From contig JADFQO010000006.1 in NCBI GenBank assembly GCA_022561775.1, positions 1 to 64,000 on the forward strand: DNA of 64,000 nt, read 5' to 3'. Under the pieces are notes generated by a model. That model saw nothing but the letters and a program-made list of their open reading frames with translations. It made no database searches and had not been told where the DNA came from. Positions 26,147 to 34,287 of the stretch are shown in pieces. This DNA is from Myxococcales bacterium (GTDB taxonomy: Bacteria > Myxococcota_A > UBA9160 > SMWR01). Each line of letters starts with the position of its first letter. Position 1 is the stretch's first letter. A program made the position numbers and the translations under genes.

Positions 26147-27364
26147 TCAATTTGCCAGGAATGCGGCGGTCGGATCCGCTCCGATGCTTTCGCGCAAGCG
26201 CGTACCCAGCAGCCGGGCGCGCTCGGCGACGAGTTCGTTCTCGAGTGTCGCGGTGATCGTGTCGGCCAAAAGGTCTACCGTGAGCCTGGACCGTCGAACG
26301 GGTGGGGCTCCGATCCCGAGGATCTGCACGCGCTGGGCCCAGTAATGCTGGTCGAGCAGATGTGGAACGAGAATCTGCGGAACGCCGGCGCGCGCGGCGG
26401 TTGTCGTTGTGCCGGCGCCTCCATGATGAACGACCGCCGCGACCCGCTGAAACAACGTGGGATGAGAAACCGTTCCCACCTGCATGACGCCTTCGGGAAG
26501 TGCTCCTCCTCCCAACTCCGCCCAGCCCTCGGAGATCAGCGCGCGACATCCGGCCTTCGAAACCGCGTCGAGCAGGACGCGCGTCGTTGCGGCGGGATCC
26601 GGGTCCGTCATGCTGCCGAAGCCGATATAGACCGGCGGCGATCCCGAATCGAGAAACGCCGCCACTTTGGCCGGTAGGGGATCGATGGTGAAGGGGTGGA
26701 GGCATGGGATGTGATCGAAGGGCAGGGGGCAGCGCGATGGAGGCGCGCTCAGCAGCGCATCCGCGGCGACGACCGGACGCGTCGACAGCAGGTGATCCAG
26801 CAGATCGGAGACCGGCGCCAATCCCATCGCGCTCCGGTGTCGGTTGAGGGCTGGCAGCATTCCGCGGTTGAACGCGATGCGGGCCAGGCCCCAGAGTCTC
26901 CGATTGAACCAGGGTGTGGATCGCGGAAGCGGAAAGAATACCGGCGGATGCTCGGGAGAGGGGAGCACGGTCGGGCAGTAGACGACGTAGCGGTAGGGAA
27001 GGCCGTAGATCTCGGCCGTCGAAGCTGCGGCGGCCTGTACGCCAGCGCCGATGATCAGATCCGCACCCCGAACCGCTTCGGGCAGCTGCTCGAACTGGTC
27101 GGCGAGCATGATCGCGAGGTATTTCCGAATCGAGCGCAGCAGCGCAACGCCACCCCGCGCCACCGCTTCGGCTTGCTCGCCCATGATTTCTCGGACGCTG
27201 CGCCCGATGGCGTGAAATTCCACCTGCCTTGCCGCCGCGTCCGTTTCAAAGTCTGGAGAAGCGCAGAGAAAGGCCTCGTGTCCGCGCTCTCGGAATCGCA
27301 CCGCGAGTGAGAGCAGCGGATCGATATCGCCGCGAGTTCCTTCTGACGTCAACGCAATTCGCAA
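26147..27364 (-). CDS. Glycosyltransferase, family 1-like (UDP-glycosyltransferase/MGT type)
   Basis: A 405-residue GT-B fold enzyme. It starts MRIALTSEGTRGDIDPLLSLAVRFRERGHEAFLCASPDF, the acceptor-domain opening typical of macrolide, sterol and polyketide glucosyltransferases. In the C-terminal domain are VYIGFGSM and VVHHGGAGTTTTAARAGVPQILVPHLLDQHYWAQRV, the nucleotide-sugar-binding signature of this group. No membrane segment. Such enzymes glycosylate lipids, sterols, hopanoids or natural products; the acceptor is not known here. It is divergent from the nucleotide-translocase-like gene, with a 135-bp spacer. Confidence 0.85.
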   Translation of the reverse strand: MRIALTSEGTRGDIDPLLSLAVRFRERGHEAFLCASPDFETDAAARQVEFHAIGRSVREIMGEQAEAVARGGVALLRSIRKYLAIMLADQFEQLPEAVRGADLIIGAGVQAAAASTAEIYGLPYRYVVYCPTVLPSPEHPPVFFPLPRSTPWFNRRLWGLARIAFNRGMLPALNRHRSAMGLAPVSDLLDHLLSTRPVVAADALLSAPPSRCPLPFDHIPCLHPFTIDPLPAKVAAFLDSGSPPVYIGFGSMTDPDPAATTRVLLDAVSKAGCRALISEGWAELGGGALPEGVMQVGTVSHPTLFQRVAAVVHHGGAGTTTTAARAGVPQILVPHLLDQHYWAQRVQILGIGAPPVRRSRLTVDLLADTITATLENELVAERARLLGTRLRESIGADPTAAFLAN

Positions 27365-27499
27365 GCGGCCCCTCCACGCCGATCTGGATTCCCGATCTCT
27401 CGTATCGATGGGCGCAGCCGAGCGCTTGAGGCCCCACTCCGCGAATCGCGGCGCTCTGCTCGATTCCTTCCGAGCGCGATACTACAGTTGGGAGCATTC

Positions 27500-28882
27500 A
27501 TGCGGCTTTCGCGACTCGAGCGATTCCTGTGTCTTTTTACCGAAGTCCGCCCCGGCGAGGGCGTCAACGCGGTGCTCATGTTCGCCAACGTATTCCTGTT
27601 GCTCTGCGCCTATTACTTCGTCAAGCCCCTTCGGGAGGCCTGGCTATCCGTCACGGACGTGATGGGATTCTCGCCGAAAGAACTCAAGGCGTACTCGGCG
27701 TTGATTCAGGGTCTCCTGTTGCTTCCGGTTGTCGCGTGGTACGGGCGACTCTCGGACCGCATGCATCGCAGCACGCTGATTACCCGGGCCACCCTGTTCT
27801 GCATGTCCAATCTGGTGCTCTTCTTCCTTTGGCGTCCGGGTGGTCCGTTCGTCGCCATCCCGGGAATCGAGCTCGCGTTCTACGTCTGGGTGTCGATGTT
27901 CGGATTGTTCGTCGTCGCGCAATTCTGGACCTTCGCAGCGGATGTCTACACCGACGAGCGGGGTCGGCGCCTGATGCCGATGATCGCGATCGGGGCGACT
28001 GGCGGTGCCGCGTTTGGCTCTTCGGTCGTGACGCCGATGGTCAAGGGGGCGGAGTTCGGCGCTGACGTGCTCCTTCTCGCAGCCCTGGCGCCGCTGGCGG
28101 CTTCGATCGTGTTGACCCGCATGGTGGATTCCAGCGAACAGGGGCAGTCGAAAAAGGAGCCCTCCGGTGAGGGCGTGACTCCGCCCGCCGCAAGACCGCG
28201 GGGCGGGCTCGCGATGATCGCGACCAGCCGATTCCTGATCGCCGCCGCGGCGATCACGCTGCTGCTGAACTGGGTCAACACCAATGGAGAAAACCTCCTC
28301 TACAGCATCATCGTGGACTTCCTGCAATCGGAGGTGGCTGCAAACGGCCTCAGCGATCCAGAGGCGATCAAAGCCTTTACGAAGGATGGCGTAGCGGCCT
28401 TTTACGGCAATTTCTTCACCTGGGTGAACGCGGTCGCGCTCGTCCTGCAAGCGCTCGTCGCCTCCCGGCTGCTCAAATACGGCGGATTCAGGGTGATCTT
28501 GCTGATGCTGCCGGTCATTTCCCTGATGTCCTATGCGGTAATGGCGCTCGTGCCCGTTCTCATCGTGATCAAAATGATGAAGATCGCCGAGAATTCGACC
28601 GATTATTCGATCAACAACACGGCGCGAAACGTACTGTGGCTCCCCACCACGAAAGAGATGAAGTTCAAATGCAAGCCGGCGATCGACACCATCTTCGTAC
28701 GCCTGGGCGACGGCCTTGCCGCGGCGACCGTCTGGTTTGGCTCGAACGTCATCATCTTCTCCAACCAGGATTACTTCAGGTTCAACGTGGTGTTGGTACT
28801 GATCTGGCTGAGCGCCGCGATCGTCCTCGTTCGGGAACACCGAAAGGTGACGGAAGCGAATGCCGCAGCAGGGGGCGGTTAG
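27500..28882 (+). CDS. Nucleotide-translocase-like membrane protein (NTT/TLC superfamily)
   Basis: A 460-residue polytopic membrane protein with about 12 predicted helices. It shows the NTT/TLC-type opening RPGEGVNAVLMFANVFLLLCAYYFVKPLREAWL (about 17-50), the GRLSDR loop near 80, and ENSTDYSINNTARNVLWLP..KFKCKPAIDTIFVRLGD (about 350-390). These resemble distant ATP/ADP or NTP/NDP exchangers of obligate intracellular bacteria and their free-living relatives. ATG 27500 is chosen for the GGAG box 5 nt upstream. The next gene starts 2 bp after its stop, so transport and an exported hydrolase are co-expressed. Substrate not demonstrated; nucleotides are inferred from the family. Confidence 0.75.
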   Translation: MRLSRLERFLCLFTEVRPGEGVNAVLMFANVFLLLCAYYFVKPLREAWLSVTDVMGFSPKELKAYSALIQGLLLLPVVAWYGRLSDRMHRSTLITRATLFCMSNLVLFFLWRPGGPFVAIPGIELAFYVWVSMFGLFVVAQFWTFAADVYTDERGRRLMPMIAIGATGGAAFGSSVVTPMVKGAEFGADVLLLAALAPLAASIVLTRMVDSSEQGQSKKEPSGEGVTPPAARPRGGLAMIATSRFLIAAAAITLLLNWVNTNGENLLYSIIVDFLQSEVAANGLSDPEAIKAFTKDGVAAFYGNFFTWVNAVALVLQALVASRLLKYGGFRVILLMLPVISLMSYAVMALVPVLIVIKMMKIAENSTDYSINNTARNVLWLPTTKEMKFKCKPAIDTIFVRLGDGLAAATVWFGSNVIIFSNQDYFRFNVVLVLIWLSAAIVLVREHRKVTEANAAAGGG

Positions 28883-28884
28883 CG

Positions 28885-29886
28885 ATGGCGTCATGGTGGC
28901 TGATCGGGGCTCTTGTCTTCGTCTTCCCGTCTACTGCGGGCGCCGATGACCTGGGAGACGCCGGAGACGAGTATTGGGATGTGATCGAGACGACGAGCAT
29001 CAAGGAGTTGATGGAGCTCGATGGCATTGCCCGCTTCGAGGACAACGCGCCGCTTTGGGACTATCACGACGATGCACTGCAGAAAAGCGTCGATCGGGTA
29101 TTGGTCGATCTGGGGCTAGACGACGAAGCGAGCAAACAGCAGCTCAGTGTGGCGCTGATCGATCTGTCGCATCCGGGCCTGCCCCGGGTGGCTTCGGTCA
29201 ATGGCGACGTGATGATGTACGCCGCCAGCCTTCCGAAGATCGCAGTCCTGTTGGCGGCCTTCGAGAAGATCGCCCAAGGGAAGATGACCCTCGACGAGGC
29301 CACCGAGTACCGCCTGAGTCGGATGATCAAGGCGTCATCCAATCGCGACGCGACGGAAATGATGCACGAGGTCGGCAAGGAGTACATCGCCCGGGTGCTG
29401 CTCTCGCCGCGCTATCGCCTCTACGATCCGGAACACAACGGCGGACTTTGGGTCGGGAAGGATTACGCGAAGGCCGGCTTGTGGCGCCGAGATCCGCTTC
29501 ACAACCTCTCGCACGGCGCGACCGCCATGCAGGTGGCCCGCTTCTACTACCTGCTGGTGACCGACAATCTCGTGACGCCCGAGCACAGCCGGAAGATGCG
29601 AGAGATCCTCGCGGACAGCGAGCTGAACCACAAGTTCGTACGAGCGCTTCGGCAGATCGATCCCGACGCCGCCGTTTCGCGAAAGTCGGGTTCCTGGTCC
29701 ACCTATCACTCGGACAGCGTTCTCGTGGAGCGGGAGGGGCATCACTACATCGCCGTCGCGCTGAGCCACAACGCGAAGGGATCGCAATGGCTCGAACGCA
29801 TCATCCCCAAGCTCGACGCTCTGCTCGTTCGCGAAGGATCGGTGGCGGACCATCGGCCGGTCGGCACGAACCAGGCCGTTCGCTGA
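28885..29886 (+). CDS. Exported serine hydrolase, class A beta-lactamase fold (A)
   Basis: A 333-residue protein with an N-terminal signal peptide (MASWWLIGALVFVFPSTAGA, cleavage near 20). It has the three penicilloyl-serine-transferase motifs in order: SLPK (Ser115-Lys118), SSN (151-153) and KSG (267-269). The spacing fits class A beta-lactamase-like hydrolases, but no E-x-x-L-N general-base loop of true beta-lactamases was recognised, so a peptidoglycan or ester hydrolase is as likely as antibiotic resistance. ATG 28885 follows the translocase stop by 2 bp. Its 3' end nearly abuts that of serine hydrolase B in convergent orientation (3 bp between stops). Confidence 0.78.
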   Translation: MASWWLIGALVFVFPSTAGADDLGDAGDEYWDVIETTSIKELMELDGIARFEDNAPLWDYHDDALQKSVDRVLVDLGLDDEASKQQLSVALIDLSHPGLPRVASVNGDVMMYAASLPKIAVLLAAFEKIAQGKMTLDEATEYRLSRMIKASSNRDATEMMHEVGKEYIARVLLSPRYRLYDPEHNGGLWVGKDYAKAGLWRRDPLHNLSHGATAMQVARFYYLLVTDNLVTPEHSRKMREILADSELNHKFVRALRQIDPDAAVSRKSGSWSTYHSDSVLVEREGHHYIAVALSHNAKGSQWLERIIPKLDALLVREGSVADHRPVGTNQAVR

Positions 29887-29889
29887 TGG

Positions 29890-31245
29890 TTACTCGTCGG
29901 AATCGATCTCATCGATGACGCGCTGGATTGCGACTTCCTCAGACCCGTCACTCAACGTCGGCTCGCGGTCGGCCGAATCTTCGCGCGGCGGGTGGTCGCG
30001 CTCCATGATCTGGTGAATCTCGGTCGCGAGCCGCTTGTGGACCTGGGCTGAGTCCTTGCGCAGGACGTTCGACAGCAGCACGACGATGTACTGCAGCTGG
30101 CGCCCGGATTCGTCGGTTTCGACCATCGTGACGGAGTTCAAGTAGTTCCTCACATTTCCCTTGTACTTGCCGCAGGTGAAACCAGCTTCTTCCTTGCAGC
30201 TGTACAGTGATCCGGATTTGAAGTAGAGCGCCGCTCGGCGCAGGGCGGGTGATGCCGCGTAGCGGATACGGCCTTCCGAGAGGTAGATCAAGCGCTTGAT
30301 GGCGAGGCTCGAGTAGCGGTCGATCAGCGTTCCCTGCTCCATTTTGACGATGTAGCGCAGCAGTTCGAGCGGCGTCGCCACGCTGTTGGTGCCCGGAATG
30401 CGCGCCTTTCCCTCCCTCGTAAAGAAGCTCCCCTGGCGGAGCTTGCTGACGTCGAGGCCGTTGCGGGTGAGCGGGCTCTGGATCGCCTTGGTGTAGATGC
30501 TCGAAAGCTTCGATTTCGGGGTGTCCGCAAAGAACTTTTCGGTGGCTTCCCGAGAGACGGGATACTCGGCGCCGAAGTGCGAGAGCAGCACGAGTTGGGA
30601 CATCAGCGTACTGGCCGCGGCGTTGGAACTGCTCGACATCATCCAATCGAGCCAGGTCCAGAGATTTCCATCGTCGCCCTCGCGAATCGGGCGGTACTCG
30701 ACCTCGCTATCCCCCGGTTTCCAGAACGGAACCTTGTGGCTGTCCGAGCGGATGAACGCGTCCGCGACGTGGTGCGTGTTCTTCAACAGTGCATCGCGCG
30801 CCTCGGTGTCATCGGGGTAGGCGTCGGCAAGGGCCTGAAACCAGGCGAGTCCCACCATCATCTTGCCGACGCTGCCGGGGTTCTGGTTCTGCTCGGCGTT
30901 GTGCGCCGCGTAGCGCGGGTTCGCAGGGTCCGTGAGGTCCAGCACGGCGATCGCGTAGCCATCGGCATCTTCGCCGAGAAGCGCCCGGATCGAGGCGCTG
31001 AGTGCGGCGTCCGGAGCGGGGATCTCGAAATCCGGCTGGTCGATCAAGCGCAGCTGAATGTCGTCGCTCTCGAGCCGCGCTCCGGGTGGGAGCAGTCGCC
31101 CGCGGACCTGCCCGGTCTGGGCGAGCCGATAGGCTTCCAAGCGGAGGATCCCCGTCTGCTCGTAGGCGTCGAGGGGATAGCCGAGCGCGAGCTGCGGGAA
31201 TGTGAAGAGCGCGAATGCGCACGCGGTGAGGGTCGAGATCTTCAC
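29890..31245 (-). CDS. Exported serine hydrolase, class A beta-lactamase fold (B)
   Basis: A 451-residue protein from GTG 31245, which overlaps the stop of the dikinase-like gene (GTGA), implying coupled translation. A signal peptide ends near residue 22 (FALFTFPQLALG). The catalytic motifs are SVGK (Ser125-Lys128), SSN (206-208) and KSG (343-345). It is longer than protein A, with an 80-residue N-terminal extension and a Lys/Cys-containing insert after KSG (KEEAGFTCGKYKGNVRNYLN). An acidic C-terminal tail (about 425-451) is unusual. The frame is open upstream of the GTG, but there it lies inside the dikinase-like gene. Function unknown beyond the fold; it may act on cell-wall or envelope esters. 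Confidence 0.75.
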   Translation of the reverse strand: MKISTLTACAFALFTFPQLALGYPLDAYEQTGILRLEAYRLAQTGQVRGRLLPPGARLESDDIQLRLIDQPDFEIPAPDAALSASIRALLGEDADGYAIAVLDLTDPANPRYAAHNAEQNQNPGSVGKMMVGLAWFQALADAYPDDTEARDALLKNTHHVADAFIRSDSHKVPFWKPGDSEVEYRPIREGDDGNLWTWLDWMMSSSSNAAASTLMSQLVLLSHFGAEYPVSREATEKFFADTPKSKLSSIYTKAIQSPLTRNGLDVSKLRQGSFFTREGKARIPGTNSVATPLELLRYIVKMEQGTLIDRYSSLAIKRLIYLSEGRIRYAASPALRRAALYFKSGSLYSCKEEAGFTCGKYKGNVRNYLNSVTMVETDESGRQLQYIVVLLSNVLRKDSAQVHKRLATEIHQIMERDHPPREDSADREPTLSDGSEEVAIQRVIDEIDSDE

Positions 31246-34184
31246 GGCTCGGACTGCTTCGGAATCCCGAAGAGATCGACGCGCGCGGAACTGCGCTGCT
31301 GGAGTCCCGCATCGAGCCCGCTCAGGTATTGGTTGCGCTGGGCGTTCTTGTTTTCGACGAAGGGTCGAATCTGGAGCAGGGCGAGCTTGCCGTCCTTGAA
31401 CGCGAACTCGATGTCGGCGGGCAGCAGATGGCCCTTGTCGTCCCGCAAGGTCGGGAAACGCGTGACGTCCTGGGACATTGCAATCAACTGCTCGATCTCG
31501 CCGGGTTTGAGCACCTCGGTCGTTCCGCTCGAGGGAGCCTTTGCAACCCCGCCGCTGAGCGGGACCTGCGTGCGAAGCGGCGCGGTCGCTTGGGCGAGGA
31601 ATCGTACCTCGCCCGTGCGCGTGTCGATCTTCAGCGACTCGGCAGCCTGGCCCTCGACGGCACCGCCGGCCCCTTCGTTGACCGCCACGGTCAGAATGTT
31701 TGGATCTCCGGTTTCGAGATCGGCGGTGACCAGCACGCCCGATTTTTCGGCCTGGAAGCTGTACTGCACGACGACTGCGGGAAAGACGTACTCCGGATCC
31801 GTCATGTTGCCCTGTCGCCAACCATACGAGCGATTCTCGAAGGGTGAGGCCCAAACTTCCCGGATTGCATCAAGAATGTTCTCGTAACCGACAATGTTGG
31901 GCAATGTCAGATTGAGCCCTGCACCCGTGAAGCCGGGCAGGTCCTCGACATTGGTGTCGCTGCGGATGAATACGCCGTAGCTGCCATCGGCGCCGAAGTT
32001 CTCCTCGAGGGCCTCGCGCAATTGAGATCGGAACTCCGCCCCGGGGTCGCAGGTCTCGATCCAGTGGCGCAGCTTGGCGAGAAACGCGTGGACCGCCTCT
32101 TGCTGGAGCGCGGGATCGCTGTCCAGTTTGGCGATCACGTCGTAGCGCCCCTTCATCCACTCGAAGACCGAAGGGCCGCCGGATTCGATCGGTTGGTCGA
32201 GCACCTTCTTGAACGACGCGAAGGGGATGACGAATCCCGGCGGTACGGCGTCGCCGAAATAATGCTTGAGTTCTCCGAGATTGGCGCCCTTGGGGCCCGA
32301 GGATCGGCCCGAATCGGTTGCGCGCAACCGGCTGAGCGAGATCATCTCGGTGCGCTCGAGATCGAGCTTCTCGAGGTCGGGCCGAATCACCAATGCACCG
32401 CCCATCGCCGCGTTCGCACCGAATACCGCGTCCCAGCGCGGGCCGTCCTCGCTGAGTTGCACGACGCCGTGGGGACTGACCGCGAGGACCGATCGCGCGC
32501 CGACGTGCTTGCGAACGATGGGTAGGATTTCCTCCCCCACCACGACGTTGGGTACGCCGAGGTTTCGCGCGAGCAGCTGGACGTGGGATAGCGAGCTGCC
32601 TTCGCCGAGTGTGAGGATCCCCGATACCGGCGGCAGGTCGGAGAGCGTTTCAGGCAAGAGGTAGATGCCATCTCGCTCGTAATCGTCACCGGTCGCCTCG
32701 CGAAGCACGCCGCGAGACAGGCCCGGATTGAGTGCGCGCAGGCCCGCACCGATCTTCTTGCCGAAGAGTTCGTGTTCGATTCCCGCGAGTCGGTTGGCGT
32801 CGAGAACCATGCTGTCGATCACGGCGCCGTAGAAGAGCAGGGGGCTACCGCGCATCCGATCCTGGACGAAGAGGTGTGCGAGTGGCTCGATCTCCGAGAG
32901 CTTTGCGACGGGGATCGAAAAATCGAATGCGAGCCATCGCGCCGCCCACTCCGGCGCCCGCGCGAGGTAGCGCAGCTCTTCCCGGTAGTCGCCGACGCTG
33001 AGTGAAGCGCTCGATCGGGTGCGCTCGACGCTCGAACGCAGCTCGTGCAGGTGGCGGTCGCTGATGAAGCCGGCCCCGTAGAGCGCGGAGCCCGCCTGCT
33101 CGAGCCAACGCAGTCGCTGGATGCGCGTGCTGGAATCCAACTCCGTCAGGATCGCGCTACCCGCCACGAAGGCGTCCCCCTCGATGACGATGCTGCCGCG
33201 AAGCAATGCGATCACGCCTGCTGCGCTCGCGGAGTTCGGGATGCGATCGCGCAACTCGCGCAGCAGGCGCGCGGCGGTCTCGAAGCGCACGGCGGGGTTC
33301 GCGGCGTCGCCGAGCTCTGCCGCGGCGGTGCGGAGCTTGCGGTTTGCGTCCGGATCTTTCGTCTCGTCTGCGATCGCCAACAGCGCATCGGCGGCGGCGC
33401 GCGCGGCGTACAACTCGTCGATTGCCGCGGCGATCTTCGCGTACTCGGCGGCCAGCTCCGCCTTGCCGCCGGCCTTCTGGTATTCGCGGACGCGCTTCGC
33501 GTCAGCGGCGTCCGGCGCGTTGTGGATCTTGGCGCGCAGCTTGGCGAACGACGCGTCTTTGTCGGCGATCACGACCGCGAGTTGTCGGACCTCCGTCGCG
33601 GTTGTCGATTGGGACTCGCGTGGAAACCACCGGACCACCTGTCTCATCAACGCATAACGGGCGGGGCTGCGCCAGAGCGGGTCCGCGGCGATCGCGAGCA
33701 GGCTCGCGGTCGCGGCGGCCTCTTCGTCCTCGGCCTGGAATGCGCCTCGGTAGGAGCGCGCTCCGCGGAAGATCCAACCGTCGTCCGCTTGAATCAGGAA
33801 CTTCTCGATCAAGATTTGCTTCAGGGCATCGAGGTTCGCGTCCTCTCCGGTGAATTCGTCGGCTTCAATGGGCGCGAGCAGGTTGGCAATCGTGTAGCCG
33901 TCGGCGCGCATGCGCTGCACGCGCTCGGTCCAGAGGCCGTGCTGGATGCCGCCGCCGCGCCCCGAGCACGCATAGGCCTTCGGGGGTTGAACGGATCCAT
34001 CTGCGCAAAACCAACGGATCCCCTGGAAGGGGCCCTTGGGAGAGTCCTTCATCTCCCGAACCCAGTGCTGGAGTTCGCTCGGTTCCGGCGTCTGTGACGC
34101 AGCGGCGGGGGAGAGTGAAAGGCTCAGCGCAAGCGGCGCAAGCCACAGGGGGAGCCAACAGGGGGGTCGGATTTGCTCAGGCAT
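31242..34184 (-). CDS. Exported PEP-synthase/glucan-dikinase-like protein
   Basis: A 980-residue protein whose C-terminal half resembles dikinases such as PEP synthase, PPDK and plant glucan water dikinase. A swivel-type phosphohistidine domain (about 500-575) has His534 in GEGSSLSHVQLLARNLGVPNVVVG. An ATP-grasp domain follows (about 625-945), with SGPKGANLGELK, FIRSDTNVEDLPGFTGAG, AVVVQYSFQAEKSGVLVTAD and a final FAFKDGKLALLQIRPF. This order (His domain before ATP domain) is that of glucan dikinases. The N-terminal 450 residues are helical and unrecognised. ATG 34184 begins a signal peptide (LWLAPLALSLSLSPAAAS), placing a normally cytosolic ATP-using fold in the envelope. No acceptor is known. 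Confidence 0.75.
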   Translation of the reverse strand: MPEQIRPPCWLPLWLAPLALSLSLSPAAASQTPEPSELQHWVREMKDSPKGPFQGIRWFCADGSVQPPKAYACSGRGGGIQHGLWTERVQRMRADGYTIANLLAPIEADEFTGEDANLDALKQILIEKFLIQADDGWIFRGARSYRGAFQAEDEEAAATASLLAIAADPLWRSPARYALMRQVVRWFPRESQSTTATEVRQLAVVIADKDASFAKLRAKIHNAPDAADAKRVREYQKAGGKAELAAEYAKIAAAIDELYAARAAADALLAIADETKDPDANRKLRTAAAELGDAANPAVRFETAARLLRELRDRIPNSASAAGVIALLRGSIVIEGDAFVAGSAILTELDSSTRIQRLRWLEQAGSALYGAGFISDRHLHELRSSVERTRSSASLSVGDYREELRYLARAPEWAARWLAFDFSIPVAKLSEIEPLAHLFVQDRMRGSPLLFYGAVIDSMVLDANRLAGIEHELFGKKIGAGLRALNPGLSRGVLREATGDDYERDGIYLLPETLSDLPPVSGILTLGEGSSLSHVQLLARNLGVPNVVVGEEILPIVRKHVGARSVLAVSPHGVVQLSEDGPRWDAVFGANAAMGGALVIRPDLEKLDLERTEMISLSRLRATDSGRSSGPKGANLGELKHYFGDAVPPGFVIPFASFKKVLDQPIESGGPSVFEWMKGRYDVIAKLDSDPALQQEAVHAFLAKLRHWIETCDPGAEFRSQLREALEENFGADGSYGVFIRSDTNVEDLPGFTGAGLNLTLPNIVGYENILDAIREVWASPFENRSYGWRQGNMTDPEYVFPAVVVQYSFQAEKSGVLVTADLETGDPNILTVAVNEGAGGAVEGQAAESLKIDTRTGEVRFLAQATAPLRTQVPLSGGVAKAPSSGTTEVLKPGEIEQLIAMSQDVTRFPTLRDDKGHLLPADIEFAFKDGKLALLQIRPFVENKNAQRNQYLSGLDAGLQQRSSARVDLFGIPKQSEP

Positions 34185-34287
34185 GCGCGGCAGGATACGG
34201 CAAGTCGGTTCGAAAGGCGTCAAATTTAACCATTCGGCGCGGCCGCTCTGGCTCTCGTGATATCGTGCACTCGGCCGGAGGGGCGCG

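Noticed and set aside
28636-28884. Earlier start for serine hydrolase A
   Set aside because: The extra residues lie inside the translocase-like gene in another frame and would bury the signal peptide; ATG 28885 follows the upstream stop by 2 bp.
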